NCBI GenBank assembly: GCA_050732995.1
Contig: JBOHSA010000096.1
Span: 1-22,839, forward strand
DNA: 22,839 nt
Source: JBOHSA01 sp050732995
GTDB taxonomy: Bacteria > Gemmatimonadota > Gemmatimonadetes > Gemmatimonadales > GWC2-71-9
Direction of reading: 5' to 3'
Below, piece after piece: positions 1-10,313 of the stretch. How positions within the stretch are numbered: the stretch's first letter is position 1; each line of letters starts with the position of its first letter. Made by a program: the position numbers and the translations under genes. The notes beneath the pieces were generated by a model. That model did no database searches, had not been told where the DNA came from, and worked only from the letters and a program-made list of their open reading frames with translations.

Positions 1-164
1 TGGCCGCCGAGTACGACGTCCTGCCCGGCCGGGGCGCCGGGCCCAGTCTCGCGCTCACCGTGCGGATCGAAAACCTGTTCGACGATGATGCGCGCGAAAT
101 CGCGAACTTCCCGACGCGCCGGCGCGACGTGCTCGCCGGCGCCCGGATGGGGCTCGGGCTCTGA
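1..164 (+). CDS. TonB-dependent receptor, C-terminal end (partial)
   Basis: This is the 3' end of a gene entering from the left; the open frame has codons starting at position 3 and ends with TGA at 162-164. The last 53 residues contain VRIENLFDD followed by a PTRRRDVLAGARMGLGL ending. This is the usual last-strand pattern of TonB-dependent outer-membrane receptors, in which an NLFD motif is followed by a short loop and a final beta strand reaching the C-terminus. Such proteins sit in the outer membrane and import siderophores, cobalamin or carbohydrate ligands using TonB energy; the substrate cannot be read from this fragment. Another outer-membrane beta-barrel with the same end signature is possible. 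The lipoprotein gene follows after 85 bp. Confidence 0.7.
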   Translation, partial: AAEYDVLPGRGAGPSLALTVRIENLFDDDAREIANFPTRRRDVLAGARMGLGL

Positions 165-249
165 GCAGGCCCCGCGCCCCGCGACCGGCCACCGGGGGGG
201 TGGCGGTCAGGGCCTAGGCTGCGGTGCCGGGCTTGGTATCTTACTAGGG

Positions 250-1278
250 GTGAAGGCCATCGTTCTCGCGGTGCTGCCGGCACTGCTGGCCGGCTGCAGC
301 GACGCGCTCGAGCGCGGCACCACGGCCGGGCAGCGGATCGCCATCGTGAACCAGACGAGCGGGACGCTATCGCTCGTCGCCGTCGCCGATCTGACGGTGG
401 AAGACGTGGCGATGTTCCCCAGCGGGGCGGCGCCGCGCACCCTGGCCGCTCGCGGCTCCCTCGTGGCCGTGCCACTGGGCGATACGGCCAAAGTGGTCGT
501 GCTCGATTTCAGCGCCGGGACGCCTGTGGTCGACACATTCGCCCTCTCCGGGCCCCCGCGAGCAGGCGGGGCGGACTTTCAGAACGACTCGATCCTGTGG
601 GTGGCGCTGCCCACGCTGAACCGAGTCGCCCGCGTGAACGTCCGGTCGGGCGACACGACCAGCGTCGCGGTCGGGAACACCCCCCTCGGGGTCGTCGCGG
701 CGAACGGTCGGATCTTCGTCGTCAACAGCAATGCGCCGGGCGGCACGCCGGCGGGGCCGAGTTGGGTCACCGCGTTCATCTGCTGCGGCCCGGCTCGCGA
801 CTCGATCCCGGTGACGGGGTCCAACGCCGGACCCGTGGTGCAGGGGGAGGACGGGTTCCTCTACGTGATCGCCGCGGGACGCTCGGGCCTGGCCGAAGGT
901 CGGCTCTCGATCGTGGACCCGGCCTCGCTCAGCGAGGTGGCGGTGGTCAACGGCCTGGGAGAGTCGCCGGGGACCGCGGTGTATCACCCGTCGAGTCGGC
1001 TCCTGATCGCCTCCGCGGCCGAGGGCGTGCTCGAGGTGAACGCGCTGACCCGCGCGGTGGTCCGGGGTCCGGGTAGCGGCGTCCGACCGGGCGGCACCGG
1101 CGTGACGGCCATCGCCGTGGACGCGCGCGGGCGGGTGTATGCGACGGCGGCCGGGAGCTGCGTCGCCGCCGGTCCCGTCCATGCCCTGTCGGCGCCGCCC
1201 GACTATGACCTGCGCAGGAGCGTGACGGCCGGCGTGTGTCCCGCCGCCGCGGCCGTCGTGTTCGTGCCCGCGCTGTAG
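250..1278 (+). CDS. Lipoprotein with YVTN/NHL-like beta-propeller
   Basis: The start is GTG at 250, because the frame then opens with a clean lipoprotein signal: a Lys, a hydrophobic stretch and the lipobox LLAGC, with Cys16 as the lipidated residue. An upstream ATG at 85 would add an Arg/Gly-rich stretch of 55 residues inside the receptor gene and is unlikely. The mature protein (about 327 residues) is made of repeated short strands such as RIAIVNQTSGTLSLV, RVARVNVRSGDT and GRLSIVDPASLSEVAVV, typical of YVTN/NHL-type propeller blades. Two Cys pairs (CC near residue 175 and two later Cys) could form disulfides. It is probably anchored in the outer or inner membrane on the periplasmic side. 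Function is unknown; its position behind a TonB receptor suggests a surface-exposed or uptake-linked role, which is inference only. Confidence 0.75.
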   Translation: MKAIVLAVLPALLAGCSDALERGTTAGQRIAIVNQTSGTLSLVAVADLTVEDVAMFPSGAAPRTLAARGSLVAVPLGDTAKVVVLDFSAGTPVVDTFALSGPPRAGGADFQNDSILWVALPTLNRVARVNVRSGDTTSVAVGNTPLGVVAANGRIFVVNSNAPGGTPAGPSWVTAFICCGPARDSIPVTGSNAGPVVQGEDGFLYVIAAGRSGLAEGRLSIVDPASLSEVAVVNGLGESPGTAVYHPSSRLLIASAAEGVLEVNALTRAVVRGPGSGVRPGGTGVTAIAVDARGRVYATAAGSCVAAGPVHALSAPPDYDLRRSVTAGVCPAAAAVVFVPAL

Positions 1279-1285
1279 GGGCGCG

Positions 1286-3298
1286 ATGCGAGTACCTTTC
1301 ACCTCCAGGACTCTGCCGATGCTCCGTTCATCGCTCGTGCTGGTCGTCGCGCTCAGCGCCGCCATCCCCCTCCCGGGGCTCGCCCAGGCGCCCCGGATCA
1401 CGCCAGGCGGCGATCCCTCCGTCCGCAACGACACGATCTACCGGCTCGCGGTGAACCCGGCCGACCATCCCGACGAAGACTACATCTACCTGCTGGACGA
1501 CGGTGTGGTGCGCTTCGAGGCGGACGGCCGCAGCATCCGCACCTACCGGCAGGTGGTACAGATTCTGACGCAAGACGGCGTGGAGGCCTGGGGCGAGCAG
1601 AGCTTCTCCTATTCGGGCTCACGGGAGAAGCTGACGATCAACTGGATCCGCGTGGTCCGGCCGAACGGCGACGTCGTGAGTGCGCAGCCCAGCCACGAAC
1701 AGGAATCGCTCGCCCCGGTCGCGATGGAGGCCCCCGTCTACTCGGACCAGAAAGTCCGCCGCGTGACGCTCAGCGGCGTCGCACCGGGTACGCTGGTCGA
1801 TTGGAGCTACACGACCGAGCGGTTCAAGCCGGTGCTGCCGGGCGATTTCTACTCGGGCTGGCGCGTGACCACGGGGCGGCTCACCCGCCGTTCGCGGCTG
1901 ATCGTGGAGGTGCCGGCCGCCATGACGCCGCGGATCAACGAGGAGAACGTCCGCTTCGCCCGCCGGGTCGTGGAGGCCCGCGGGCGGCGCGTGTACACGT
2001 GGGCGACGCAGGAGGTGCCCAAACTCGAGGGCGAGCCGTTCGCGGCGGTCCCGAACTCGCTCTCGGTGCACATCGACGTGGCGGGGCCGATCACCTGGGG
2101 CGACATCGCCCGGTGGTACGCCACGCTGGCCCGCGACCGCTACCAGCTCACTCCCGTGCTCGAGGCGAAGCTCGCCGAGCTGGTACGGGACGCGCCGACC
2201 CTAGACGACTCGCTCCGCGCCGTGCACCGCTGGGTGGCGCAGGACTTCCGCTACGTGTCGCTCTCGCTGGGCATCGGGGGCTACCTGCCCCGGCTGCCCG
2301 CCGCCGTGCTCGAGGCGAAGTACGGCGACTGCAAGGACAAGGCGACGATCTTCATTGCGCTCGCACGGCGGATGGGCGTCCCGGCCTACCCCGTCCTGCT
2401 CAACTCCTCGGGCGGCGTGGACAGCACGCTCCCCTCTGTCTCCCAGTTCGATCACATGATCGCGGCGGTCAAGCGACCGGAAGGCTACCTCTACCTCGAT
2501 TTGACCTCCGAGCTCACGCCGTTCGGAGAGCTGCCGCCGGGCGAGCCCGGGGAATTCGCGCTGGTGGTGCACGACGACGGACGGGCGGAGGAAGTGCGGC
2601 TGCCCGACGTGCCGCCGTCGGCCAACCGGGCCGAGGTGAGTGTGGTCGGCGAGCTGTCGCCAGACGGGGTCTTCACGGGACGGTATACGGAGACCAAACT
2701 GGGGAGCCTGCAGTACTCGCTACGCGGGGCGTACGCACGGAACTACACCGCCACCGACCTAGGGCGGCTCGAGCAGGCGATGGCGGACGGGATTTTTCCG
2801 GGCGCGAGTGGCGACAGCATCGAGGTGTTCAACGGGCGGGACCTGCGTGCGGCGCCCCGAGTGTCGGTCGTCATCCGGAACGGCCGCCCCCTGTCGCGCG
2901 CGGGGGGCGGGGGAGCTGGCGCGGACATCCTGACCCTGCCTTCCATCATGCGGAGCTACGAATCCCTGGGCCTCGCGGCCCAGCTCGAGGCGCGCAAGCC
3001 CCGGCGCTTCCCGATCGACGTCGGCGACGTGATCGGACCCATCGAGTACGTCGCCGAGCTGCGGCTCACCTTGCCGGACGGGTGGCGGGCGCACCTGCCG
3101 CCGAGCGTGGCGGAGACGAGCGTGTTCGGGACCTACAGCGCCGTGTACGCCCAGGAGGGCCGCGAGCTCCGCATCCGGCGGCGCATGGCGGGTCGTAAGG
3201 GCGTGGAGCCTCCCGAGCGCGTGGACGCCCTGATCGCGTGGCTCCGCGCGATCTCCAAGGACGACGTGAAGTTCATCGTTCTCGAGCGGCCGCGGTGA
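1286..3298 (+). CDS. Exported DUF3857 / transglutaminase-like protein
   Basis: A 670-residue exported protein. The N-terminus is a signal peptide with hydrophobic core SSLVLVVALSAAIPLPGLA and a likely cut after AQA near residue 35. I take ATG 1286 because AGGGG lies just upstream; ATG 1319 (MLRSSL) would give a shorter but equally good signal peptide. Residues about 60-260 match the DUF3857 pattern of large periplasmic proteins, and a transglutaminase-like core follows. Its catalytic triad is visible: Cys349 in GDCKDKA, His390 in QFDHM and Asp405 in LYLDLTSE. The last 240 residues form the beta-rich tail usual in this family. These proteins are predicted periplasmic proteases or cross-linking enzymes of unknown substrate. 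The gene follows the lipoprotein by 7 bp and precedes recO by 1 bp, so it is probably co-transcribed with both. Confidence 0.85.
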   Translation: MRVPFTSRTLPMLRSSLVLVVALSAAIPLPGLAQAPRITPGGDPSVRNDTIYRLAVNPADHPDEDYIYLLDDGVVRFEADGRSIRTYRQVVQILTQDGVEAWGEQSFSYSGSREKLTINWIRVVRPNGDVVSAQPSHEQESLAPVAMEAPVYSDQKVRRVTLSGVAPGTLVDWSYTTERFKPVLPGDFYSGWRVTTGRLTRRSRLIVEVPAAMTPRINEENVRFARRVVEARGRRVYTWATQEVPKLEGEPFAAVPNSLSVHIDVAGPITWGDIARWYATLARDRYQLTPVLEAKLAELVRDAPTLDDSLRAVHRWVAQDFRYVSLSLGIGGYLPRLPAAVLEAKYGDCKDKATIFIALARRMGVPAYPVLLNSSGGVDSTLPSVSQFDHMIAAVKRPEGYLYLDLTSELTPFGELPPGEPGEFALVVHDDGRAEEVRLPDVPPSANRAEVSVVGELSPDGVFTGRYTETKLGSLQYSLRGAYARNYTATDLGRLEQAMADGIFPGASGDSIEVFNGRDLRAAPRVSVVIRNGRPLSRAGGGGAGADILTLPSIMRSYESLGLAAQLEARKPRRFPIDVGDVIGPIEYVAELRLTLPDGWRAHLPPSVAETSVFGTYSAVYAQEGRELRIRRRMAGRKGVEPPERVDALIAWLRAISKDDVKFIVLERPR

Positions 3299-3299
3299 C

Positions 3300-4112
3300 A
3301 TGACCCTCGTGGCCGCGCCGGCCGTCATCCTCCAAACCTTCCGCTACAGCGAAACCTCGAAGGTGGTCCGGCTGGCCACGCGGGACCTCGGCGTGCAGAG
3401 CGGCATCGCAAAGGGCGCCCTGCGCCCGCGCAGCCCGTTTGGCGCGGGGCTCGAGCTCCTGAGCGAGGGCGTGGCCCAGCTGTACCACCGGGAGACCCGT
3501 GAGCTCCACACCATCGCCGCGTTCGACGTCACCGATTTGCACCGCGGGCTCGCCGGGGACGTCGGCCGGTTCGCCGGTGCCACAGCGCTGGTGCAGGTGC
3601 TGCTCAAGATGGCGCCTCCGGCGCCGGTGCCCGCCGCCTACGACACCTTCGTCGCCGCGCTCGGGCAGCTCGAGCGCGCCGGCCCGGCGGAGACCGACGG
3701 CACGGCGGTCCGTTGGCTCTGGATCCTGCTCGGCGCCCTGGGCTTCGCCCCGGCGGTCGCCGCGTGCGTGCGCGATGGCACCCCGATCGAAGCCGGCGAG
3801 AACGGCGGAGTGACCTTCAGCGTAGCCGAGGGCGGCGTGCTGTGCGGCGCGTGCGCCCGGTCGCTGCCCGAGCCGCCCGCTCGCCTGCCGGCCCGGGCCT
3901 ACCGGGATCTCGTCGCCCTCACTGATCCGGCCGTTCCCCTGCCGGCACTGGACGCCCCCTATGCGGCGGCCCACCGCCGTCTGGTCGCCCGCTTCGTCCG
4001 CCACCACCTGGGCGAAGCCGATTCCCTCTCCGCCCTGGATTTCTGGGAGCGCCGCTCGTGGGCCGCCCCCCTCTCCCCGCGCTCGTCCCCCGTCCCATCC
4101 GCCGCTTCGTAA
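3300..4112 (+). CDS. recO: DNA repair protein RecO
   Basis: A 270-residue protein starting MTLVAAPAVILQTFRYSETSK, the typical RecO N-terminal OB-fold with an early YSETS motif. RecO works with RecR (and RecF) in the cytoplasm to load RecA on SSB-coated single-stranded DNA and to anneal strands. The OB fold covers roughly residues 1-80 and a helical domain the rest. A zinc-binding remnant is visible: Cys156 in AACVRDG, then Cys182 and Cys185 in LCGAC. The usual second Cys of the first CxxC pair is absent, so the zinc site is incomplete or uses another ligand. The tail after residue 245 is Pro/Ser-rich and overlaps selB. ATG 3300 follows the preceding stop by 1 bp, pointing to translational coupling. 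Confidence 0.88.
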   Translation: MTLVAAPAVILQTFRYSETSKVVRLATRDLGVQSGIAKGALRPRSPFGAGLELLSEGVAQLYHRETRELHTIAAFDVTDLHRGLAGDVGRFAGATALVQVLLKMAPPAPVPAAYDTFVAALGQLERAGPAETDGTAVRWLWILLGALGFAPAVAACVRDGTPIEAGENGGVTFSVAEGGVLCGACARSLPEPPARLPARAYRDLVALTDPAVPLPALDAPYAAAHRRLVARFVRHHLGEADSLSALDFWERRSWAAPLSPRSSPVPSAAS

Positions 4113-5998
4113 TCGGGACCGCGGGTCACATCGACCACGGGAAGACGGCGCTGGTGAAGGCCCTCACCGGGGTCGACACCGACCGCTGGGAGGAGGAAAA
4201 GCGGCGCGGGATCACGATCGACCTCGGGTTCGCTCCGCTGCCGCTGGGCGACGACCTCCAGGCGAGCGTCGTGGACGTGCCGGGGCACGAAGGCTTCGTC
4301 CGCAACATGCTCGCCGGGGCCACGGGCATCGACGTGGCTCTCCTCGTGATCGCCGCCGACGAAGGCGTCATGCCGCAAACCGAGGAACACCTCGCGATCG
4401 TGGAGCTGCTCGGCGTCCGGTGCGGCATACCGGTGATCTCGAAACGGGACGCGGTCGAGGACGAGTGGCTCGACCTGGTCCGCGCGGAGGTGAGCCAGCG
4501 GCTCGCCCGGAGCCGAGTCCGGTGGGAGCCCCCCGTCGCGGCATCCGCGGTGACGGGGCAGGGGCTCGACGAGCTGCGGGCCGCCTTGGCCCGGGTGGCT
4601 GCCGACCTGGTCGGGCGACCGACGGACGACCTGTTCCGGCTGCCGATCGACCGGGTGTTCGCCGTGGCCGGGGCGGGGACGGTCGTGACCGGCACGTTGT
4701 GGAGCGGCTCCGTCGCGGTAGGCGACTCGGTGCGGCTACTCCCGCTCGACCGCGAGGCCCGAGTCCGCTCGATCCAGGTCCATGGCCAGGAGGCGGATCG
4801 GGCGGTGCCGGGGCGGCGTACCGCCCTGGCCCTGGTGGGCGTCGACAAGGCCGAGCTGGCGCGGGGCCATGTCGCCGTCACGGGGGCGGCCTGGCAGGCG
4901 ACCATGCTGCTGGATGCCGCCGTGGAGCTGTTGCCGGCAGCGCGGCACGCCATCGGCTCGCGCACCCGTCTCCGGGTGCATCTGGGCACGGCCGAAGTGC
5001 TCGCCCGAGTCGTCCAGTTGCGGTCGCTTGCTCCTGGGGAGCGCGGCCTTGCCCGCCTCGTGCTCGAACGACCTCTCGTGGCCCGCGGGGGCGATCGGTT
5101 CGTGCTGCGCAGTTTCTCCCCCGTCACGACGATCGGCGGTGGGACAGTTCTGGATCCGTTCCCATCCCGGCGCGGCCGGTTGCGCGGGCGGCGGCTGAGC
5201 GCCACGCAAGGGCCGGTCGAGCGACTGGTGGCGTGGGCCGAGGAGGCCGGGCTCGCGGGCATGCGTGCCGGTGACCTTCCCGTGCGCCTGGGCGTCCTCC
5301 CTGGTGAGGTGAGCGCCCTCCTCGAGCAGGCCGGCAAGGGGCTGCTCGTCTCAGGCGGGACGGTCGTCACGCGCGGAGCCGTCGCGGCCGAGGTAGCCCG
5401 GCTGGGAGAGGTGGTCGAGCGGCATCATCGCGAGCACCCGCTCGACCCCGGGCTGTCGCTTCAGGCGCTGCGGGCGGGTGTGTCCGATCCTGCCGCGCCG
5501 TCGGCTGTGGTGGATCAGATCCTGGATCTGGGCGGCCGCAAGCAAGCCTGGGAGGTCGCCGGGCCCGTGGTACGCCGGCCGGGCTGGCGCCCGGCGCGTG
5601 ACGCCGGGGCGAGCGACATGGGAGGCCGGCTGGCCCGGCGCCTCACCGAGGGACGCTGGCAGGTGCCCACGGTGGTCGAATTGGAACGCGAGTTCGCCGG
5701 CGTCCCGGTGCGCGCCCTGTTGGCGCATCTCGCGCGGGAGGGAGGGGTAGAACAGGTGGACCAGGAGCGCTACGCGTCCAAGGCGGCGTTGGAGGAATTC
5801 CGGGGCGCGCTCGAAACGGCCTTGCAGGAACTGGGTGCGGCAACCCCCGCGCAGCTGCGGGATCGCTTCGGGTTGACACGCAAGTACTTGATCCCGCTGC
5901 TGGAATGGGCCGATCGGCGGGGGATCACCCGGCGCGACGGCGACACCCGGGCCCTGGCGCGCTTGACAGCCGAGCGCCGATCTCTAGGTTCTAGCTAG
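4058..5998 (+). CDS. selB: Selenocysteine-specific elongation factor SelB
   Basis: A 646-residue translation GTPase that carries selenocysteinyl-tRNA to the ribosome at UGA codons with a downstream SECIS hairpin. The G1 loop is GHIDHGKT at residues 23-30, the switch-II motif DVPGHE starts at Asp73 and the G4 motif is SKRD at 128-131 (Ser instead of the usual Asn/Thr). EF-Tu-like domains II and III follow. The long C-terminal half (about residues 380-646) holds winged-helix repeats, which separates SelB from EF-Tu (about 400 residues). The start is GTG 4058, with GGGAG 7 nt upstream; no other usable start precedes the G1 motif, so it overlaps recO by 55 bp. No selA, selD or tRNA-Sec is present here. 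The protein implies selenoproteins elsewhere in the genome. Confidence 0.9.
   Translation: MGRPPLPALVPRPIRRFVIGTAGHIDHGKTALVKALTGVDTDRWEEEKRRGITIDLGFAPLPLGDDLQASVVDVPGHEGFVRNMLAGATGIDVALLVIAADEGVMPQTEEHLAIVELLGVRCGIPVISKRDAVEDEWLDLVRAEVSQRLARSRVRWEPPVAASAVTGQGLDELRAALARVAADLVGRPTDDLFRLPIDRVFAVAGAGTVVTGTLWSGSVAVGDSVRLLPLDREARVRSIQVHGQEADRAVPGRRTALALVGVDKAELARGHVAVTGAAWQATMLLDAAVELLPAARHAIGSRTRLRVHLGTAEVLARVVQLRSLAPGERGLARLVLERPLVARGGDRFVLRSFSPVTTIGGGTVLDPFPSRRGRLRGRRLSATQGPVERLVAWAEEAGLAGMRAGDLPVRLGVLPGEVSALLEQAGKGLLVSGGTVVTRGAVAAEVARLGEVVERHHREHPLDPGLSLQALRAGVSDPAAPSAVVDQILDLGGRKQAWEVAGPVVRRPGWRPARDAGASDMGGRLARRLTEGRWQVPTVVELEREFAGVPVRALLAHLAREGGVEQVDQERYASKAALEEFRGALETALQELGAATPAQLRDRFGLTRKYLIPLLEWADRRGITRRDGDTRALARLTAERRSLGSS
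5963..5990 (+). promoter_or_regulatory. Candidate sigma-70-type promoter at the selB 3' end
   Basis: TTGACA at 5963-5968 is a perfect -35 box. It is separated by 16 bp from TAGGTT at 5985-5990, a plausible -10 box. It lies inside the last codons of selB and would drive the sorting-domain gene that starts at 6070. The -10 overlaps an 18-bp perfect palindrome, so the promoter may be under operator control. Confidence 0.5.
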
Positions 5999-6003
5999 AA
6001 CCT
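5986..6003. promoter_or_regulatory. 18-bp perfect palindrome, candidate operator
   Basis: AGGTTCTAGCTAGAACCT is a perfect inverted repeat of two 9-bp arms without spacer. It covers the end of the candidate -10 box, the selB TAG stop codon (5996-5998) and the predicted transcription start. Such symmetry at the start point is typical of a dimeric repressor site. The regulator is unknown and no second copy was noticed in the window. Confidence 0.45.
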
Positions 6004-6069
6004 GTGTTGTGCATGCGCCCACCGAAACATAAGGAGAGCGGTCCAAGGTCCTTTACGTCAGGAGCGTTG

Positions 6070-6510
6070 ATGAAGCGGTTCGCCTGGGCAGGGCTGGAGC
6101 TCGGGCTGTGGGTGGCTGGAGCGGGCGCAGCATGGGGGCAGGGTGGTGGTTCCCCCCCCCCCTCTCCTGCGGTAGAGCTCAAGCAGAATTACCCGAACCC
6201 GTTCAATCCGGCGACGACGATTCCGTTCGCGCTGGGGCCTCAGCTATTTGCGGCCGGCCATCGGCCGAGAGCGTCGCTGAAGATCTACAACGTGCTGGCG
6301 CAGCTCGTCGCCGTCCCGATACTCCAGGGGTCCGGCGAACGGCTCGACAATCTCGAGCTCACGTGCGCCAGCCCATCAGGGTGCGCCTTCAGCGCGTACT
6401 GGGACGGCAAGGTGCAGGGCACCGGACGGGAGGCGGCATCCGGGGTGTACCTGTATCAGCTGGTGGTGGATGGGCGGCGATACACGAAGAAGATGATCAT
6501 CATGAAGTGA
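6070..6510 (+). CDS. Exported stand-alone type IX-style C-terminal sorting domain protein
   Basis: A 146-residue protein from ATG 6070, which has AGGAG at 6060-6064. Residues 1-24 form a signal peptide ending in AAWGQ. A Gly/Pro linker encoded by a run of 11 C (6152-6162) follows. The rest is one beta-sandwich domain with ELKQNYPNPFNPATTIPF, then LKIYNVLAQLV, an AYWDGK turn, SGVYLYQL and the final RYTKKMIIMK. This is the pattern of the Por/type IX secretion C-terminal sorting domain (FlgD-Ig-like), which normally sits at the end of large secreted enzymes. Here there is no cargo: the mature protein is essentially the sorting domain. It may be a small surface protein, a decoy, or the remnant of a larger gene. 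It is transcribed alone, between its own promoter and a terminator. Confidence 0.75.
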   Translation: MKRFAWAGLELGLWVAGAGAAWGQGGGSPPPSPAVELKQNYPNPFNPATTIPFALGPQLFAAGHRPRASLKIYNVLAQLVAVPILQGSGERLDNLELTCASPSGCAFSAYWDGKVQGTGREAASGVYLYQLVVDGRRYTKKMIIMK

Positions 6511-6517
6511 CTCTCTG

Positions 6518-6550
6518 AACCGTCCCGGCGCGCCGGGACGGTTTGTTTTT
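6518..6550 (+). terminator. Rho-independent terminator after the sorting-domain gene
   Basis: A perfect 13+13 bp inverted repeat, AACCGTCCCGGCG (6518-6530) against CGCCGGGACGGTT (6531-6543), is followed by TGTTTTT. The stem and T-tract are typical of an intrinsic terminator. It begins 8 bp after the stop codon. Confidence 0.85.
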
Positions 6551-6581
6551 GCTCCTCACCTACCTACCCGAGGAGGCCTGC

Positions 6582-7097
6582 ATGCGAAGACCATCGTTCG
6601 CCGGCGTCGCAACCCTGCTGCTCCCCGTCATAGCGTTCACGGCCGTGTTCGCCGGGGCCCGCGACCCCGCGGCCGCTCCCACCCTCGATCCGGAAGTCGC
6701 GCGCATTCAGCGACAGCTGGCCACGGTGGAACGGGAGCTCCGCGACCGTGACGTGTCGGGTCTCACGCCGGCCCAGCGGGCGGCCCGCGTGCGGAGTATC
6801 GAAGCCCTGCACGCGTACCGGCTCCGCGGCGTGTTTCCCAAGACCCCGGACTTCCGGGATCGGGCCGTTCCCTATTTCATCGACCGCTATGGAACGCGGT
6901 GCGCCCTGGCGTATCTGATCGAGCAGTCGGGCGATCGCGATTTCGTGGGGCGGGTGGCCGCGTCCCGCGGCAACGCCGCTAGCGCCGAGCTGGCCGACAA
7001 CCCCGAGCTGCTGGCGTGGCTCCGGCAGAACGGCCTCACCTTGGGGGAAGCCGCCCGGATTCAGTCGGCCTATCTGGGGGTCCGCAGCAGCAGCTGA
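6582..7097 (+). CDS. Small exported protein of unknown function
   Basis: A 171-residue protein. The start is ATG 6582, preceded by a perfect AGGAGG at 6571-6576 with 5-nt spacing; the upstream in-frame ATG 6543 lies in the terminator and is rejected. Residues 1-25 look like a signal peptide (Arg-Arg, then a hydrophobic stretch ending AVFAGA). The mature part is helical, with a charged segment at 35-75. A conserved-looking core follows: FIDRYGTRCALAYLIEQSG, then VAASRGNAASAELADNPEL and AWLRQNGLTLGEAARIQ. The combination of FxDxxGTxCAxAYLI with a C-terminal GLTLxEAARIQ suggests a defined family, but I cannot name its function. There is one Cys in the mature protein. The gene sits between two terminators and is probably monocistronic. 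Confidence 0.7.
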   Translation: MRRPSFAGVATLLLPVIAFTAVFAGARDPAAAPTLDPEVARIQRQLATVERELRDRDVSGLTPAQRAARVRSIEALHAYRLRGVFPKTPDFRDRAVPYFIDRYGTRCALAYLIEQSGDRDFVGRVAASRGNAASAELADNPELLAWLRQNGLTLGEAARIQSAYLGVRSSS

Positions 7098-7125
7098 CCG
7101 GGGGTTGGGCAATGTCGTTGCACAC

Positions 7126-7157
7126 GGGCGGGGGCTTCTAGCCCCCGCCCCCTTTTT
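7126..7157 (+). terminator. Rho-independent terminator
   Basis: The stem GGGCGGGGGC (7126-7135) pairs perfectly with GCCCCCGCCC (7141-7150) across the loop TTCTA and is followed by CC and five T. It terminates the small exported gene 28 bp after its stop and insulates clpB. Confidence 0.8.
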
Positions 7158-7191
7158 GTCGTAACTCTCTGCCAGTTCGGCACCATGACTT

Positions 7192-7207
7192 CGGCACGGA
7201 GATTGCG
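7192..7207 (+). promoter_or_regulatory. Candidate sigma-54 (-24/-12) promoter before clpB
   Basis: CGGCACGGAGATTGCG contains GG at 7193-7194 and GC at 7205-7206, separated by exactly 10 bp. It fits the sigma-54 consensus TGGCACG-N4-TTGCA except at the two outer bases. It lies 16 bp before the clpB start, so transcription would begin only about 6 nt upstream of ATG. A direct repeat TTCGGCAC (7176-7183 and 7190-7197) overlaps it. A chance match in GC-rich DNA cannot be excluded, and no CIRCE element was seen. Confidence 0.3.
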
Positions 7208-7222
7208 ACTGGCGGCAGCGCC

Positions 7223-9839
<2,617 letters not shown>

Positions 9840-9847
<8 letters not shown>

Positions 9848-10313
9848 GGCGCCGCCCCTCTCGCCCGGCGACGAGGCCGGGATGCGCACGGCGCTGGAGG
9901 AAGCGCGCGCCGCTGCTCGGCGCGGAGAAGTGCCCGTCGGGGCAGCCGTGTTCGGCAACGGGGTGGTGTTGTCCCGCGCCCACAATCAGGCGGTGGGCCA
10001 GCAGAATCCCACGGCGCACGCCGAGCTCGTCGCGATCCGCGAAGCGCTCAAGGCGGTCCATGCCGACCGGCTGGAGGACTGCACGCTGTACGTGACGCTC
10101 GAGCCGTGCGCCCAGTGCGCCGGCGCGATCGTGCTGGCCAAGGTCGGCCGGGTCGTCTTCGGCGCGTACGATCCCAAGGCCGGGATGGCGGGAAGCGTCG
10201 GGGACCTGCTGCGCCACCCGCAGCTGAATCATCGCGCCGAGGTGGTCGGGGGCGTGCGCGCCGAGGAGTGTGGGGAGCTGCTCCGGGAGTTCTTCGCGCG
10301 GCAGCGCGCCTAG
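9840..10313 (+). CDS. tadA: tRNA-specific adenosine deaminase TadA
   Basis: A 157-residue zinc deaminase that converts adenosine 34 to inosine in the tRNA-Arg(ACG) anticodon. The active site is complete: His60-Ala-Glu62 (TAHAE) and Cys90/Cys93 in PCAQC supply the zinc ligands and the proton shuttle. The conserved GRVVFGAYDPKAG and LNHRAEV segments match TadA rather than cytosine or guanine deaminases. I choose GTG 9840 (GGAG 7 nt upstream), which overlaps the clpB TAA by 8 bp and indicates translational coupling; GTG 9819 and ATG 9882 are alternatives. The 3' end overlaps the convergent small gene by 4 bp. Confidence 0.92.

Noticed and set aside
7098..7222. CIRCE or CtsR operator before clpB
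   Set aside because: No TTAGCACTC-N9-GAGTGCTAA or CtsR-type heptad repeat is visible.
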